64,000 nucleotides of DNA, from NCBI GenBank assembly GCA_035236585.1, contig CP141134.1, positions 18,158,414-18,222,413 on the forward strand, read 5' to 3'. Position numbers and translations under genes: made by a program. Below the pieces are notes generated by a model, which was given only the letters and a program-made list of their open reading frames with translations, was not told where the DNA came from and did no database searches. Source of the DNA: Warburgia ugandensis (taxonomy: Eukaryota; Streptophyta; Magnoliopsida; Canellales; Canellaceae). Positions 36,151-49,372 of the stretch are shown piece after piece; positions within the stretch are counted from its first letter, which is position 1; every line of letters starts with the position of its first letter.

Positions 36151-38177
36151 ATGATGACCTTCCTAATCACATCCAAAATCTATTCCTTAGTACATCTCAA
36201 GTTTGTTCTGATTTTTGGGGTTTTGTTATTGTTTTCCATTTGTTGATGAATATGTGTGTGCACAAAGCAAGAATTACAAAGCAACACTTACACTTGCCTA
36301 AATCTAATATTTCATAAAGGGGAAAGTAGCACCTCAAATATGTGACTGAGCGATTTCAAGGGAGATTCCAATGAGATATCTACGATTAGTTGTGCTAGAT
36401 GTTGTTGGCTCAATTTGTTCAATTGAAGTCTATTTTTATGGAAAGCCAATTTAGTTGCTAATTGTTTACTAATACGGCATCTAGCAAACAAAGTGCATAT
36501 TTGAATGGTTATGTGTGCTACACACATGTATATAACTCTCTCTCGTACTATTTCAGGAAGTCACCCTATAGTTTGATACAAGAATTACCAAGATTGTTGT
36601 TAGGTAAAATTCTTTTTCTTGGATGGTTTTGAGAACCATAATAAAAAAATATTTCTTAGTTTTCTATAAGCACTTCCTATTTTCTTCAAATCCCTTCCAT
36701 TTTTCATGCTAATGTTTCCTTCTATTTTTTAGTGAACAGAGAATTCCATTTTAAAACTACATAAGCTTTTTCACATAAGTGCCATTATAGTCCAGTGATA
36801 ATGCAAACTCAGACCCTTTTTATTTTTATTATTTCAAAATTTTAATTAGATTGATCAAACCTTGTTAGTACATGTACAAGTATTTCCTTTATGATCTAGA
36901 TCAAATGGAGATGAATGAATGCTTGAAAAGATGAAGACAACAAATTTCTAAGAAACATTCAAGTTTGAGCAAATAAAAGTTGATTGTGTATTTCACCCCC
37001 ATGGTCTCCTAGGGGATTTCAAGAAGAAAAAGAACAAGTCTTGGAGGATTATTTGATTGTTATAATCTTGAAAGTCTATTGGTGATTGACTTCTTTGATG
37101 TTGTTGGTTATGTTTCATGACAGCCAATCACTATTTTATTCCCATCCAACTAACGTCAATCTTTTCATGAAAACATTCTCTAAGTAATTGACAGTTGAGT
37201 GTCACACTATGACAACCCATTGTTCTCTACATCAAAAATGCTAATTACATAGAATAGTTTGAACTAGGCTCTTATACTTATTCTAGTCAACTTATGCAAA
37301 TTTTCAAAGAATATGATATTGAGAACTTTGTTGCCTACCTACTTTTGTAAACCAACTGGCTGGATGTCTAGGAAAATTAAAAGAATGATATATGTTTCAA
37401 CTTGGGTTCTTTGTCAGTTTGGAGCAAAGGAACAGTGCCTACATATTTGCTTTATTTGTCAAATTTCTATGTTTCAGCGTAACTAACTGCCATGACAAAC
37501 AAGTTGACTAGAGACCATGATAAATTTATGCCAAACCCTAAACTTCTATAGTGTTGGTCAAATGAATAAATTAGAAATTTCAATTTTCAAATTGTTTAAC
37601 TTGTTCTCCAATGACTATTATTTTGAGTGTAGGTTCAAACACCTATTTGAAGAACTTTTGAATATCACAGAAGCAAATCAATCATACACCTCAAACACCT
37701 ATTCGAAGAACTATTTCAATTTTTTTTTTTCTAATAATTTTTATTGTAAAATCCTTCTCTCTCAATCCTTCTAGTTGTGTATTAAATTTTGTGAGGAAAA
37801 ACATCTTCTTCACAACTTCTTATAATTTGAGAGTGGTGTACCTTTCTTGTTCTTTGATAGTCATCCAAGTGTTTCTAAGAATGCTAAGTTTATTGTTGGT
37901 GCTTAAGTCATTTATTTGTGATTAACATAGTGTGAACGATTGGTGTAAAATCTTCTAAGCTTAGTGAAACAAAAAGTAGAGATTACTTTGAGAGAGAGTA
38001 AAAGTAGATGTCCTACTTGGCTGGTCAAATCATTGCAAAAATCATGTGTCTAGCTTCTTGTGTGCCAAAGTCTTTACTTCTTAAACTATTCTTGTTTGTT
38101 GGGCACTTTTGTTCAAAATTTGAGGAAGGTTTGAAAATTTATTAGGGCCCAATTCAACCCCTCTCTTGGACCTCACA
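36151..38177. other. Possible decayed copia-type LTR; no gene
   Basis: TGTTAGTACATGTACAAG at 36863 and GGGCCCAATTCAACCCCTCT at 38146, followed by CTTGGACCTCACA, resemble the start and end of copia LTRs. No target duplication or primer site supports this. An 85-codon frame at 37517-37774 has no family motif. Confidence 0.3.
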
Positions 38178-40383
38178 TATAAAGTTCTAAAATAAATTTA
38201 GGAAAAATACTAGACCGAACACAAGCATCCTCCATATAAATTGCACAATTAGCAAATGCATTTGCAACTCCATTCCTTTCCCTATATATGTGGATAAAGG
38301 AGGCAATACCCACCTCTTGATTAGATTGGGTCTCCTAAGTCAATAACTTATGCTTCTAGAGGGAGTTAATAGTACCTATGAGTCCCTCTGTACGTCAAAT
38401 TTAGAAATCTTTATATTAGTAACAACCTTGAAACCTTCCAACAATCCTATCCATTCTTCGTAATAGTTAGTCTATTTATGTAGATAAACAACAAACTAAA
38501 TGATTAAAAATCATTTTCAATCGTTAATAATACCACTAGATATATATTTCTTTGAAATTCTTGCAGGCACTCCATCAAATTTTAGAAGGAATCTTTCTTT
38601 CGGGAGGATCCCATCTTACTTAGTTTGTTTTACCCTATCTTTCCATCATTCTTTTTTGAATCAACTTCATCGAGATTGGGACATCTTTCTCATTATAACT
38701 ATTGTAGATTACATATTCATTCGGTATTTTAGTGATATAAATAATCTAGTTATATTTTAGTGCTTCCATTAATAAGTTTATAGTACTAAAAACCTTATCA
38801 TTTCTATTTAAATTGACAATGCTAGGTAATATCATGCATTTAGTTCTAAGTTTGTCATTCTCATATTCTTTGGAACTTTCTCAAAATATTTGGTAATGGT
38901 TTCTAAAAGTTTATTACTTTGAAGGGCCCACTTTTTGTAATTTGTTTGATTAATACACATTTGTTCATTAACTTTAGAACATGCCATGATTGAGGGCATT
39001 GGATTTCTGTTCCTGGGTTGCACCTTGCATAATTACCCATGAGAGAGTAGTTCTTGTTGGCAATCTCTCATAAATTGTCACCCAAAGGAAATCTTTCACT
39101 TTTTTTGTACAAATTATTCCCCACATATATTCCATAATATAGTACTAATGTTAGCATCATATCCAATTAAATAATAACCTAATTTAGGACTACAGTATCC
39201 ACAATGTTCCATTGTCCACTTTATTTTATCATCTTCCTCTTTAGCTAAGCCTTATCCATAGGATCTTCTTAGCTATTTTAGTTCTAGATATCTCCATACT
39301 TTTCAAAATATCTCATTGTGTAGTACTAAATACGAATAGCTAGACACTTTTCCACTTCATTCTCTTGATTTTGTTCAAGCTATCAGATTCATGCATGAAT
39401 TGGCAGTTTGAAGACCAGTCATAAAGACTACAATCTAAAATTTTTATGAGAAATAGTGGTCAAAATTATCCCTTTTTAAAGGAATTTCTTGCTTTATTGC
39501 TTTTCAAACCATTGTATCATTCATTTTGGAACAATCTAAAATAGTGTATCATTTGTTTTAAATATCTTTCTCTAAGTTGTGTCCACAACAATCTATTGTT
39601 TTTTATGATTCTCCATTGAAACTTAATCATGAAAGTCTTATTCATTATATTAGGATATCTCATTTCTAGTCCACCACAGCCTTTTACTCTACATACTTTC
39701 TTCAAGATACTCATGTATATATTTTTATTAGATTTTGGGTTTGCTCACATTTATTCGAAGTACCTTTTAATAGAGAAAATGCTTGCAGTGCGCAGTATGA
39801 TATAGCTAAAGTGACATGCTGGATGAAGATTGATCTTCCAACTTTAGATAGGATGTATATTTTGAGTTTGTAGTCAACTTTTTGATGGAGAAACCAAAAA
39901 TCATGTTGAGTTGTTTTACTATTGTAGCAGGGGATGGCAAGATATTTGTCTTTTTCAAAGGATTTTTTTTAATTTTTAACATGAAGAATGTTTTTCATAA
40001 CTTGAAGCATAAATTTTAAAAATATCTTTAGACAATTCAAGGGAAGATTTGTAAAGCAAAGATCAGAATTAAGCTAAATGTTTTGAAAAAAGTTAATGGT
40101 AACATAATTACTATATGTTGCCTTTTAGAAAAGGATAAGATCATGAATAGAGAAGAGCTAAGAGATTTTTGAGTTTTCCCTAAAATGACCATAGGATCAC
40201 AAGAGTTAACCTCAACATGTTTCTTATGGTGGGTGAAAGAACTTAAGCACATAGCACTAAGAGGTAAGGTGATGATAGATTGATTATTTAACACCTCTAC
40301 TTGGTGTGGACTAGTGTGATTCATAGTGATTGATCATAGTAGACATTTGAGGAATAGTGACACAATTCATCATAAGTGAGATC
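38178..40383 (-). pseudogene. L1 LINE, 3' part: RT end, zinc region and RNase H
   Basis: On the minus strand, broken frames give in order: TPSRGVK and LSPYLLVLC (about 40270-40330); HDLILF (about 40125), where the catalytic A/V-DD motif has decayed; KDKYLAIPCYNSKTTQHDF; LSKVGRSIFIQHV; KVCRVKGCGGLEMRYPNIMN with FQWRIIKNNRLLW (39517-39714); then an RNase H relic with FLLKFDGV, EEWIGLLEGFK and ERNGVANAFANCA (38200-38600). This is the order of a plant L1 ORF2 with a C-terminal RNase H. There are many stops and frameshifts. The 5' part of the same frame continues beyond the solo LTR at 42711. Confidence 0.8.
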
Positions 40384-42710
40384 TAATTTGTCTTAATTAT
40401 TACCACAAGTACACATGTCTATTGAAGTATTTTCCCAATGAAGACTATTTAATAAATGAGAATTAATTAAAACTTAAATTGCTTTACTTTAACTTAACCA
40501 ACAAGGAAAGAAAGGAAGAACCTTAAACTAAACAACTAATCCAAGCAACTAATTCAAATAAGGAAATCAACTAAAATTAGAAAAATAACTAAAACATAGA
40601 GCAAGAAAAGAAAGTAAATTAACTATGAAAGTTGAAAGTAACATTTCACTAATGGAGATTGAATTACAAAGATTACAATAAAGAAAGAAAGGAAAAATAC
40701 AGCAAATAAAGAAACTTCCTTAAAGTGTCCAATAAAGTGTCTGATATAGGTGTGTTTTGTTGTGTCACTCAACAAGACTCTTTAAACATCCTCTTCTTCT
40801 TTTTTGGGCTTGAACTACGCTTTATGGTCTTGTTTTTGTGTCACTTAACAAGTGCCTATACACTTACATCCAACCCAAAATACACTAATCTACCACTAAG
40901 CTTTTCTCATCTTCCTAACCCAACATACTACAAACCTAGTGAAATACTCAACCATCCTTTGGGAATTATAATAGTCCTTAAATACCATTAAAAGGTCTTT
41001 TTCTTTTTCTTTATTCCCAAATCCCAAAGAAAGAAGTTGAAAAAAAGATGGAAGATAGAAGGTGGAAGGCTAAAAAGATAGACAATGCATGTGAAAGTGA
41101 AGGGTGGAAAGGAAGAGTGGTAGAGTGTGTGTAAAACTAAGGGAGATGAGTAGTGGATGAAGAATGGAGGAGAAAGAAGGAGGAATGAGGAAGAATGGAA
41201 GAAAGAAAGGGAAGTGGGTATGAAAGAGCTTCATTCTCTTTTCTCCAAAGGGTTGAACATGCGGGAGCTTTGACAAAGGTGATCTCTCTCCCTCTATTTC
41301 ACCTATATTTAACTTTCATCTACAAAGAAAATGCAATGGATAAAAGTTTTTCTTGTTTTTCAAATCTTATTTATATATTTTGAGGAAAGGAAGTCCTAGG
41401 GATGGATGGCTTAGATATAAAGGAGAAAGATGATTGAATGGTTGAGATGGGGTGAGAGGAAGGGAAGCTAAGAGGGAGGTGCATGGAATTCAAGTATAGA
41501 AAGTATATTTGACTTGAAACCAAAGTGGAAGGTGGAATGTATTAGGAAATTGGGGCAGAAAAAGGGATAAGTATGGTTAGGGAAGGTAGTTTTGGTGAAA
41601 TAGGAGAGTAGCTTGCTTACAAGGGAAGGATGAGAGAAGATTAAGGTGAGTTGACTTTGGTCAAATTTAGAAGTGGATAGGTGGGGGCAGGCCTTTTCAA
41701 TTTAGGAATGTGGGATGAATTTGTAAAGTGGCGAGTTAGAAAAGATATGAAGTATGATAATAGAAAGGTAAGGAATGAGTGGGAAAGGAAAGAGATGGGA
41801 AGGAAAGTGGGGGAAATGGAAAGTAGGTGATGAAAAGCAAGGATTTTTAAAATTAAAAAAGTGTCCAAAAATGGGGGGCATGATTTGCAATTTGGGTGTC
41901 TGTGTATGTTTTTAGAAACCCTACGATGAGATGGATGTTAAATTTAGTTGGGTAGTTGAGATTTTCCTTCTCTTAAGGTTTTGGATTGACTTTTTAACAT
42001 TTTAAAGGTGGCTAGGGTTTCCTTCTTTGCTTTACGTCAATCCTATATCATACTTACCCTTGAATGGATGGCTGGGTTCCCATTTAGATCTTCCTTAAAA
42101 CTTCATTTTCTCTCCACCAATGGATTGGATTGCAATAGAATAAATGGCCTTGATTCTTATAGATCTTCATATGCCTAGGTGGATCAATTATGCTTCAGTA
42201 TCTTATGTGGATAAGACATCCAATCATTGCTTGATTCTTCATCTTTTGGTTGATTAGTAGAGAGAAAATAAGTAAAAAGTCTTCATATGGGCACATTCTT
42301 CTTTTATTTCAGAGATGCTTTCATTGTATATGATACCACTATATATGAACTTCTCTCATAAGCTTATTAGGGCAATGAAATGTATACAAATGTATTTAAT
42401 TAGAATTTTTTCACCTTTTATACTCTCAATTGAGTAGGAATTGTGCATAGGGTTTCTAACCACTCTGACATTGGCAGTAATATGCAATGACCATTCTAAA
42501 CCTCCAGGACTTCAATTTTTGCATGAATGATCCATGATGTAGCTTGGAAGATGACAATACTCTTTTAGGGAAAAAATTGGCAATTTTTATGCACTTTTTT
42601 ACTTGTATATAGAATAATAAAATTAACCCTCATTAGTGATAATTAAGTGATTTCTGGGGCTCAAACCTGCTAAATATAGTGGTATGCATGTAATATTTCT
42701 ATACCCATCA
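40384..42710 (-). mobile_element. Athila-type solo LTR inserted in the LINE, 2327 bp
   Basis: LINE coding sequence stops at 40383 and resumes at 42711. The insert is flanked by AGATC (40379-40383) and AGACC (42711-42715), a target duplication with one transition. Its start, TAATTTGTCTTAATTATTAC, is homologous to the starts of the Athila-type LTRs at 54279 and 62100. Its end, TACCCATCA, matches their style of end. The expected initial TG reads TA. No internal region is present. Confidence 0.68.
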
Positions 42711-43500
42711 AGACCCACTTTACATGAAAATTGAAATCTTACAAATATAGATCTCAAGAAATTCCAACTTATGATGTCACAGGCTTTTGCTATATCTATC
42801 TTATGTGTTGCATTTTCTTTTATTAACTTTTTTTGTGAAGCAAATTATCACTTAGAGGATCAAATGTTATCTTAGATCTATATGCCTGGTATAAAGATAT
42901 CGTGATTTTTTTTCCTATGTTTAGATTAGTCTTAGCTTATTAATGCTGACCTTTAAAATAATCTTATACAATACATTACAAATGCTGGTATTAATTACCA
43001 ATACTTTAGGGATGAGGCCTGTGAGGTTTTTATTGATTTTATGTATGATTGATCTTGATTGAAAAGAATTTCTATTTGCAAACTAAATCTCTAGCCCAAT
43101 TTAGTCCCAGCTTTTTTGATAAAAGAAAACATTGAACCCACCAATCCATGGAGATTTATTACAGTCCATGAAAATTAAGGCTACTCTATGCTTTTATATA
43201 ATAACACTATTTAAAGGAAGTAAGAACAAGTTTAGCTTTGTAAGGTTTCTAAAATAACTTGTGAAGGCCTTGAAAACTTATTCCTAACGTCTCATGCTAA
43301 ACCTCTTCAAGGTATCTAATACTAAAAATCATGCTCCTAACTCTTTTAGCAAAAGTAATAATGAGGATAGAGTCTCCCTCTCTCAACCATTTGGTTTTTG
43401 CTGTTCATTCCAGTGGTATTATTGTATTTTAAACTATTGTTGAATTTGCTAAAGAATTTGAATATGAGAGTTTCCATACTCTTATGTCCACTGCCTCTAA
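42711..43500 (-). pseudogene. L1 LINE, 5' part: RT fingers and palm
   Basis: Minus-strand frames read KTKWLREGDS (about 43410), then SICNVLYKIILK (about 42970, the PISLCNV-YKI block), a decayed Q-AF-PGR region (about 42890), and HKIDIAKACDIISWNFLRSIF with VRFQFSCKVGL (42711-42815). These are successive conserved blocks of plant L1 reverse transcriptase. The exact 5' limit is uncertain. I cannot see an endonuclease domain, so the LINE is probably 5'-truncated, as most copies are. Confidence 0.78.
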
Positions 43501-43783
43501 TTTAGTTGACTCTATTTTAGCTCCTCATATAGCTTTGACATATTATCATCAAACTTCTCAAAGGATTTTCTATTCCTCCTTCCATGGCCAAATTGGAGTA
43601 ACCTTGGTTTGATACACATTCTATTTACCCAAGAACCATCACAATTCAATTGACCCAAAGATTCTAAAATCCCTATTGAATTACTAAAGCCTATAGTTAT
43701 CTTCCACTCCAAGTTGCATAATGAGTCCTTTTCTTCACTGCTTTCATTAGAAATCTTTCCTTTCATATTCCTAATAACTACCA

Positions 43784-45351
<1,568 letters not shown>

Positions 45352-45989
45352 AAGTTGGATTACCATTTGACTTGAAATCTTAAGTTGATAGGAAGTGGGC
45401 TAACAATATTTATATTTCTAACACACACCCTTCATGTGGAGGGCCCTTTTTTGTTCTCTTGCACATCGATTTGATAGTGTGCGGTTGGGGATGGTATAAG
45501 TGGTCTTAAGATTTGAACTACCAATCTCTTAGTCAATAAGGCTCTAATAAAGTGTTGGTTTACCATCAACAAAAAAACTTAAGTTCATAGGATGTGAGCC
45601 AACAATGTTTATATCTTTAAAACACTGCCACATGTCAAAGGATCTCTTCAAGATTTAACACATGGATTTTTATAAAGGGGGAGGTTCTCAATATTCAAAA
45701 TCATGACCTCTCGGTTAGTAAGGTTGTGATGCCATGTTGGATACTTAGACCTAAATGCCGTAGCTTGCAAGAAGTCACCAACAATATTTATATCTCTAGC
45801 CTAATAAGTCTAAATGATACACATACAAGATTTTAATTGCTTTTGTATAGATTTACTTAGATACTATAGCTGTTTTCCTCTGCCTTAATCTAATTCTCTT
45901 CTACTCTGTAGGTTAGCATTGTTGTATTACCATTCAACCTAAAAGCTTAAGTTGATAGGACGTTGGCAAAAAATATTTATATGTCTAAC
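45352..45989. repeat. Tandem repeats, period about 190 bp
   Basis: The phrase CTTAAGTTGATAGGA, then GGGC.AACAATATTTATATCT and TAACAC, recurs at about 45380, 45570, 45755 (decayed) and 45945. The last unit is cut at 45989 by the start of the LTR fragment. Unit identity is modest. A repeat of unknown class. Confidence 0.6.
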
Positions 45990-48281
45990 TGTGACACCTT
46001 CTATTTTTAAATTCTAGAAATGCCCAATTACGTGGAAATTAGAATATTGGAGAATTGAAAATTTTAAAGATGAAATCACAAGCTAAAACCTCAATATTTG
46101 AAATGTACTCGAGACATGGAATTCAACGCCACTAAGAATGCAAAATTCGGAGGCCTGAGGAAAATTGGATAATTATTTTTATTTTTATATTCAAATAAAT
46201 AACCATAAGGGATAGAAATGTAATTACATGTGTAGGGCCCATAGGGACGGGCCCTGAAAACAAGACACTTCAGACATTAAATGGTATGAAGTGATCATTG
46301 ATGTAATAAATGAAAAACATATTTTTTATTAAAAAACAAAAATTTTAAAACATAATTGTGGGGGGGCCTTGAATGCACCTCCCCTTCCCATAAAAGCCAT
46401 CTCGGTTCTCGCTCAGCCATTACTCCTCAATCCTTGTGTCATAGACGATAGAAATGAACTCAATGTTGGCAATGCCAACAATGATGCTTTCCCTTCTTGT
46501 GTGCACACTCACGACGGATTTCTTCCCCTCTAGTCGACCTAACTTGAGGTAGGTCTGTTCTTTTTTCCCCTCCCCCCATTTCCAGTATTTCCATTGAAGT
46601 TTCACCATTTTTATGTCAAAAAACGATGTGGATTGCCATTTTCTGGTGAGTGTTTACACCTTACTATTGATATGAAAATAAACCGATGCAACACTATTAA
46701 ATGGATGATCTGAACCGTTCATCTTATGCATGCTGAGACAGAGAACAAACTCATGAAATCTCATGGAGATCCAACGGCTAGGGATGCTAGGAAATGTGAA
46801 AAATCAAGTAAAATCCTTAGAAATATGCAAAATTAGTTGATGGGAAGGTCATAAAGTGAATGTACATGAAAAATCGATCAAAATGGTGTAAAAATTGCAA
46901 GTTTTGGGCAATTGGGCGTTGTCGGTGGCTACCGGAGTCCAGTTCTCATCTCTGACGAGGGCGAACTATGTGGGACGCACTCAGAGAAGCACAACATGTA
47001 ACGCGCACATGCGGGTAGTGCGTGCATTGTCGTTGGGTGCAGCGTAATGTGTGTGTGTGTCTAGGAGATCGTGACACATGAGGAGGCGCGTTACGACCCG
47101 CATTGTGTGCACTTGCATCTGAATGATGGTGATCCAGCGGGGACACGTCCTGTACAAGCCTCGTGTGCGTGTGCATCCCCATGACGCCATTCCGATTTTC
47201 TAATTTTCTTGATTGATTTAGGCCATCCATTGTCATTGTATCGACGATGCGAACCTAGGTCTGAGATAGAAACTTCAATTTGACTATTTTTAAAATAGTA
47301 AAATCACAAAATACTATTAAATGGCCTAGATTAGGCCTATCAAAGGATGGTCAAACCTTAGAAATTGATTATATGCATTAAATGTGAGGTAATCAAGGGG
47401 ATTAGAAGAGTAGATCTCAAGTGATTGCCAAGAAAAGTGCTCTTGACCATTGATCTGATTAGGTGCCTTAGGATTGGCTAATTAGAGAGTGATCTAATGT
47501 CAAATTGATGTGTAATCATAGAGATACATGTAAATCACTAAACAAACATTGGAATTAGATAGATCATGATGAGAATAATTTGAATTGACCATCAGATGTC
47601 AATTATAAGTGATAAAGAGCGATTCAACGGTTGGATCGTCTCCAAACCCCATGAGATGTTAGAGGTTGACCCTTTATTGATTAAAGGACATCAATTGAAT
47701 GAATTATGATATAAATTGATGTTCAAAGACCACGGATGATTGTCTAGAGGTTAGAAAAACCAACATTTAGCTCAGGGTTGACCAAATGGAGGGTTAATCA
47801 AATGATCTAGACTATTAATCTAGGATTAACTACCATATCAAGAAAATTATCACTTGGACTTGTTTATTTTGAGATGTGAGAACATTAAGTGATTGATGAC
47901 TTGTGATGTTACAGGTACATCAAAGCGCAAGACTTGACATTGCTTATGCGCGATACCGCATTTTTTTGGTAAGTAATTACATTCGGGATTTTTCCATGAT
48001 TTCACTGATCATGACCTATTATCTGAAGTTCTTGAGGCTTGTGTTTTACACCCTATTGTGTTTATATAAATGTGTTCACTATTTCATGTTCGATAGCATG
48101 ACATTTGATTTTACGATGATCTATGTTTTACATGTGATGGACTATACTTTATCATGGGTTTTGATTAAGCCTATTAAGGTTTATTTCACATGAGGGTTTT
48201 CCATGATTTATAAGATTTTTGTTGATTTATGACGAGTGCTTTAGCCCAGTGGGTACTATGTTAGGAGGATAGTAGGGTTGG

Positions 48282-48519
48282 TGTCACAACCCCGTCAGGC
48301 CCACAGCAATGATATTATCCCGTGCGCACTCACGTGCCACAGGTTTCGCTCTTCCCCCACGTCCAGGGGAAAACTAGTCATTGCTGTGAAGGGAGGCATT
48401 CCCCCTTATAACTCAAGCCCATCACCCCCCCTAACCGATGTGGGACTAACTCTCAACCATCACCCCCTCGGCCTTCTCCGCTTCGCCGCCATCATGGTGC
48501 CTGAGCCGGTAAGGCTAGA
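48282..48519 (-). mobile_element. Inverted arm of the TRIM composite
   Basis: Inverted LTR 48282-48462 (TGTCACAACCCCG to CTCAACCATCA) plus the inverted 3' end of the internal region, including the purine tract (CCCCCTCGGCCTT read on the plus strand). At 48519/48520 it switches abruptly to the direct middle LTR. Confidence 0.85.
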
Positions 48520-48689
48520 TTAGTCCCACATCGGTTAGGGGGGGTGATGGGCCTGAGTTATAAGGGGGAATGCCTCCCTTCACAGCAATGATCGGTTTTC
48601 CCCTGGACGCGAGGGAAGAGCAAAACCCGTGGCACGTGAGTGCACACGGGACAATATCATTACTGTGGGCCCAACGAGGTTGTGACAAG

Positions 48690-48701
48690 TGGTATCAGAG
48701 C
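48690..48701 (+). other. TRIM primer-binding site, perfect tRNA-iMet match
   Basis: TGGTATCAGAGC, 12 of 12, two bases after the middle LTR. It fixes the direct orientation of the right half. Confidence 0.92.
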
Positions 48702-49372
48702 CAAACCCCGACCCCCAGGGTGGATGGCTAACCGCATGCTTACCTCGGTCACGCGAGGGCGTGTGTCCCTTAAGGGGGAGAGATCTAGCCTTGCCGGCTC
48801 AGGCACCATGAGGTACCGTGATGGTGGCGAAGCATAGAAGGCCGAGGGGGTGATGGTTGAGAGTTAGTCTCACATCGGTTTGGGGGGGGAGATGGGCCTG
48901 AGTTATAAGGGGGAATGCCTCCCTTTACAGCAATGACCGGTTTTCCCCTGGACACGGGGGAAGAGCAAAACCCGTGGCACGTGAGTGCGCACAGGACAAT
49001 ATCATTGCTGTGGGCCCGACGGGGTTGTGACAGTTGGCCACCAACCCTCTGATGATTAAACACCTGCCCTTGAGAGGGCCAGGTATGTAGGTGGTGATAT
49101 CATGTGTAGTGCCCCTTACAGGTCCATTCCACGCCCCCCCATGTAGGATAGAGAAAGTCTCCCATTATGGTGTTGGCAGGGAGCAGCAGTGGTTGAGATC
49201 CTAGTGTGGTTGTCACTACATCATAGTAGCCCATTCTCTTATTCTGTATGCTCATGTGATATGAGTTTTTTTAGTTGATGCCTTGGTGGTCGGTAAGATG
49301 TGGGCGGGCCCATGGGCAGGCAAGCTACCTGGTGTGCGAGCACAGGCTAGAGACCTTGGTGTGAGCTACAGA

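Larger units (their letters stand above)
48282..49032 (+). mobile_element. Composite TRIM with inverted outer LTR, flanked by 5-bp duplication
   Basis: Three LTR copies: an inverted one (48282-48462), a direct one lacking about 13 bp of its start (48520-48687), and a complete direct one (48851-49032, 182 bp, TGATGGTTGAGAGTTAGTC to GTTGTGACA). Between the inverted and middle LTRs lies 57 bp of inverted internal sequence (48463-48519), matching 48784-48850 minus 10 bases. The right half is a normal LTR-internal-LTR TRIM with a perfect primer site. GTTGG flanks the whole unit exactly (48277-48281 and 49033-49037). It has no coding capacity. The GC content is much higher than the surroundings. 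This family differs in sequence from the TRIM at 13107. Confidence 0.85.
45990..49372 (+). mobile_element. Plus-strand gypsy LTR fragment carrying a TRIM composite
   Basis: Begins TGTGACACCTTC right after the truncated 190-bp repeat. 46090-46260 is homologous to the reverse complement of 4081-4260 (TGTACTC, AATTCAACGCCACTAAGAAT, TAGGGCCCA), so this is an LTR of a related family in the opposite orientation. 49050-49370 resembles, in reverse, the LTR interior near 22930-23180. The TRIM composite (48282-49032) is inserted inside it. The right end is lost where the Athila-type LTR fragment begins. Frames such as 47903-48193 show no domain. Confidence 0.45.

Noticed and set aside
37517-37774. 85-codon frame as a gene
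   Set aside because: Low-complexity Phe/Asn-rich translation without a domain or conserved context.
36863-38177. Complete copia solo LTR
   Set aside because: Start and end strings are suggestive, but there is no target duplication, CA end or primer site I can confirm; described only as a low-confidence stretch.
47903-48193. 96-codon frame as a host gene
   Set aside because: No motif, AT-rich hydrophobic composition, and it lies within a presumed LTR fragment.
48278-48837. Proline- and glycine-rich frames in the TRIM composite
   Set aside because: They read through LTR and primer-site sequence of an element class that encodes nothing.
48282-49032. Cassandra-type TRIM with 5S rRNA sequence
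   Set aside because: The LTR is short and I see no 5S promoter or rRNA-like segment.
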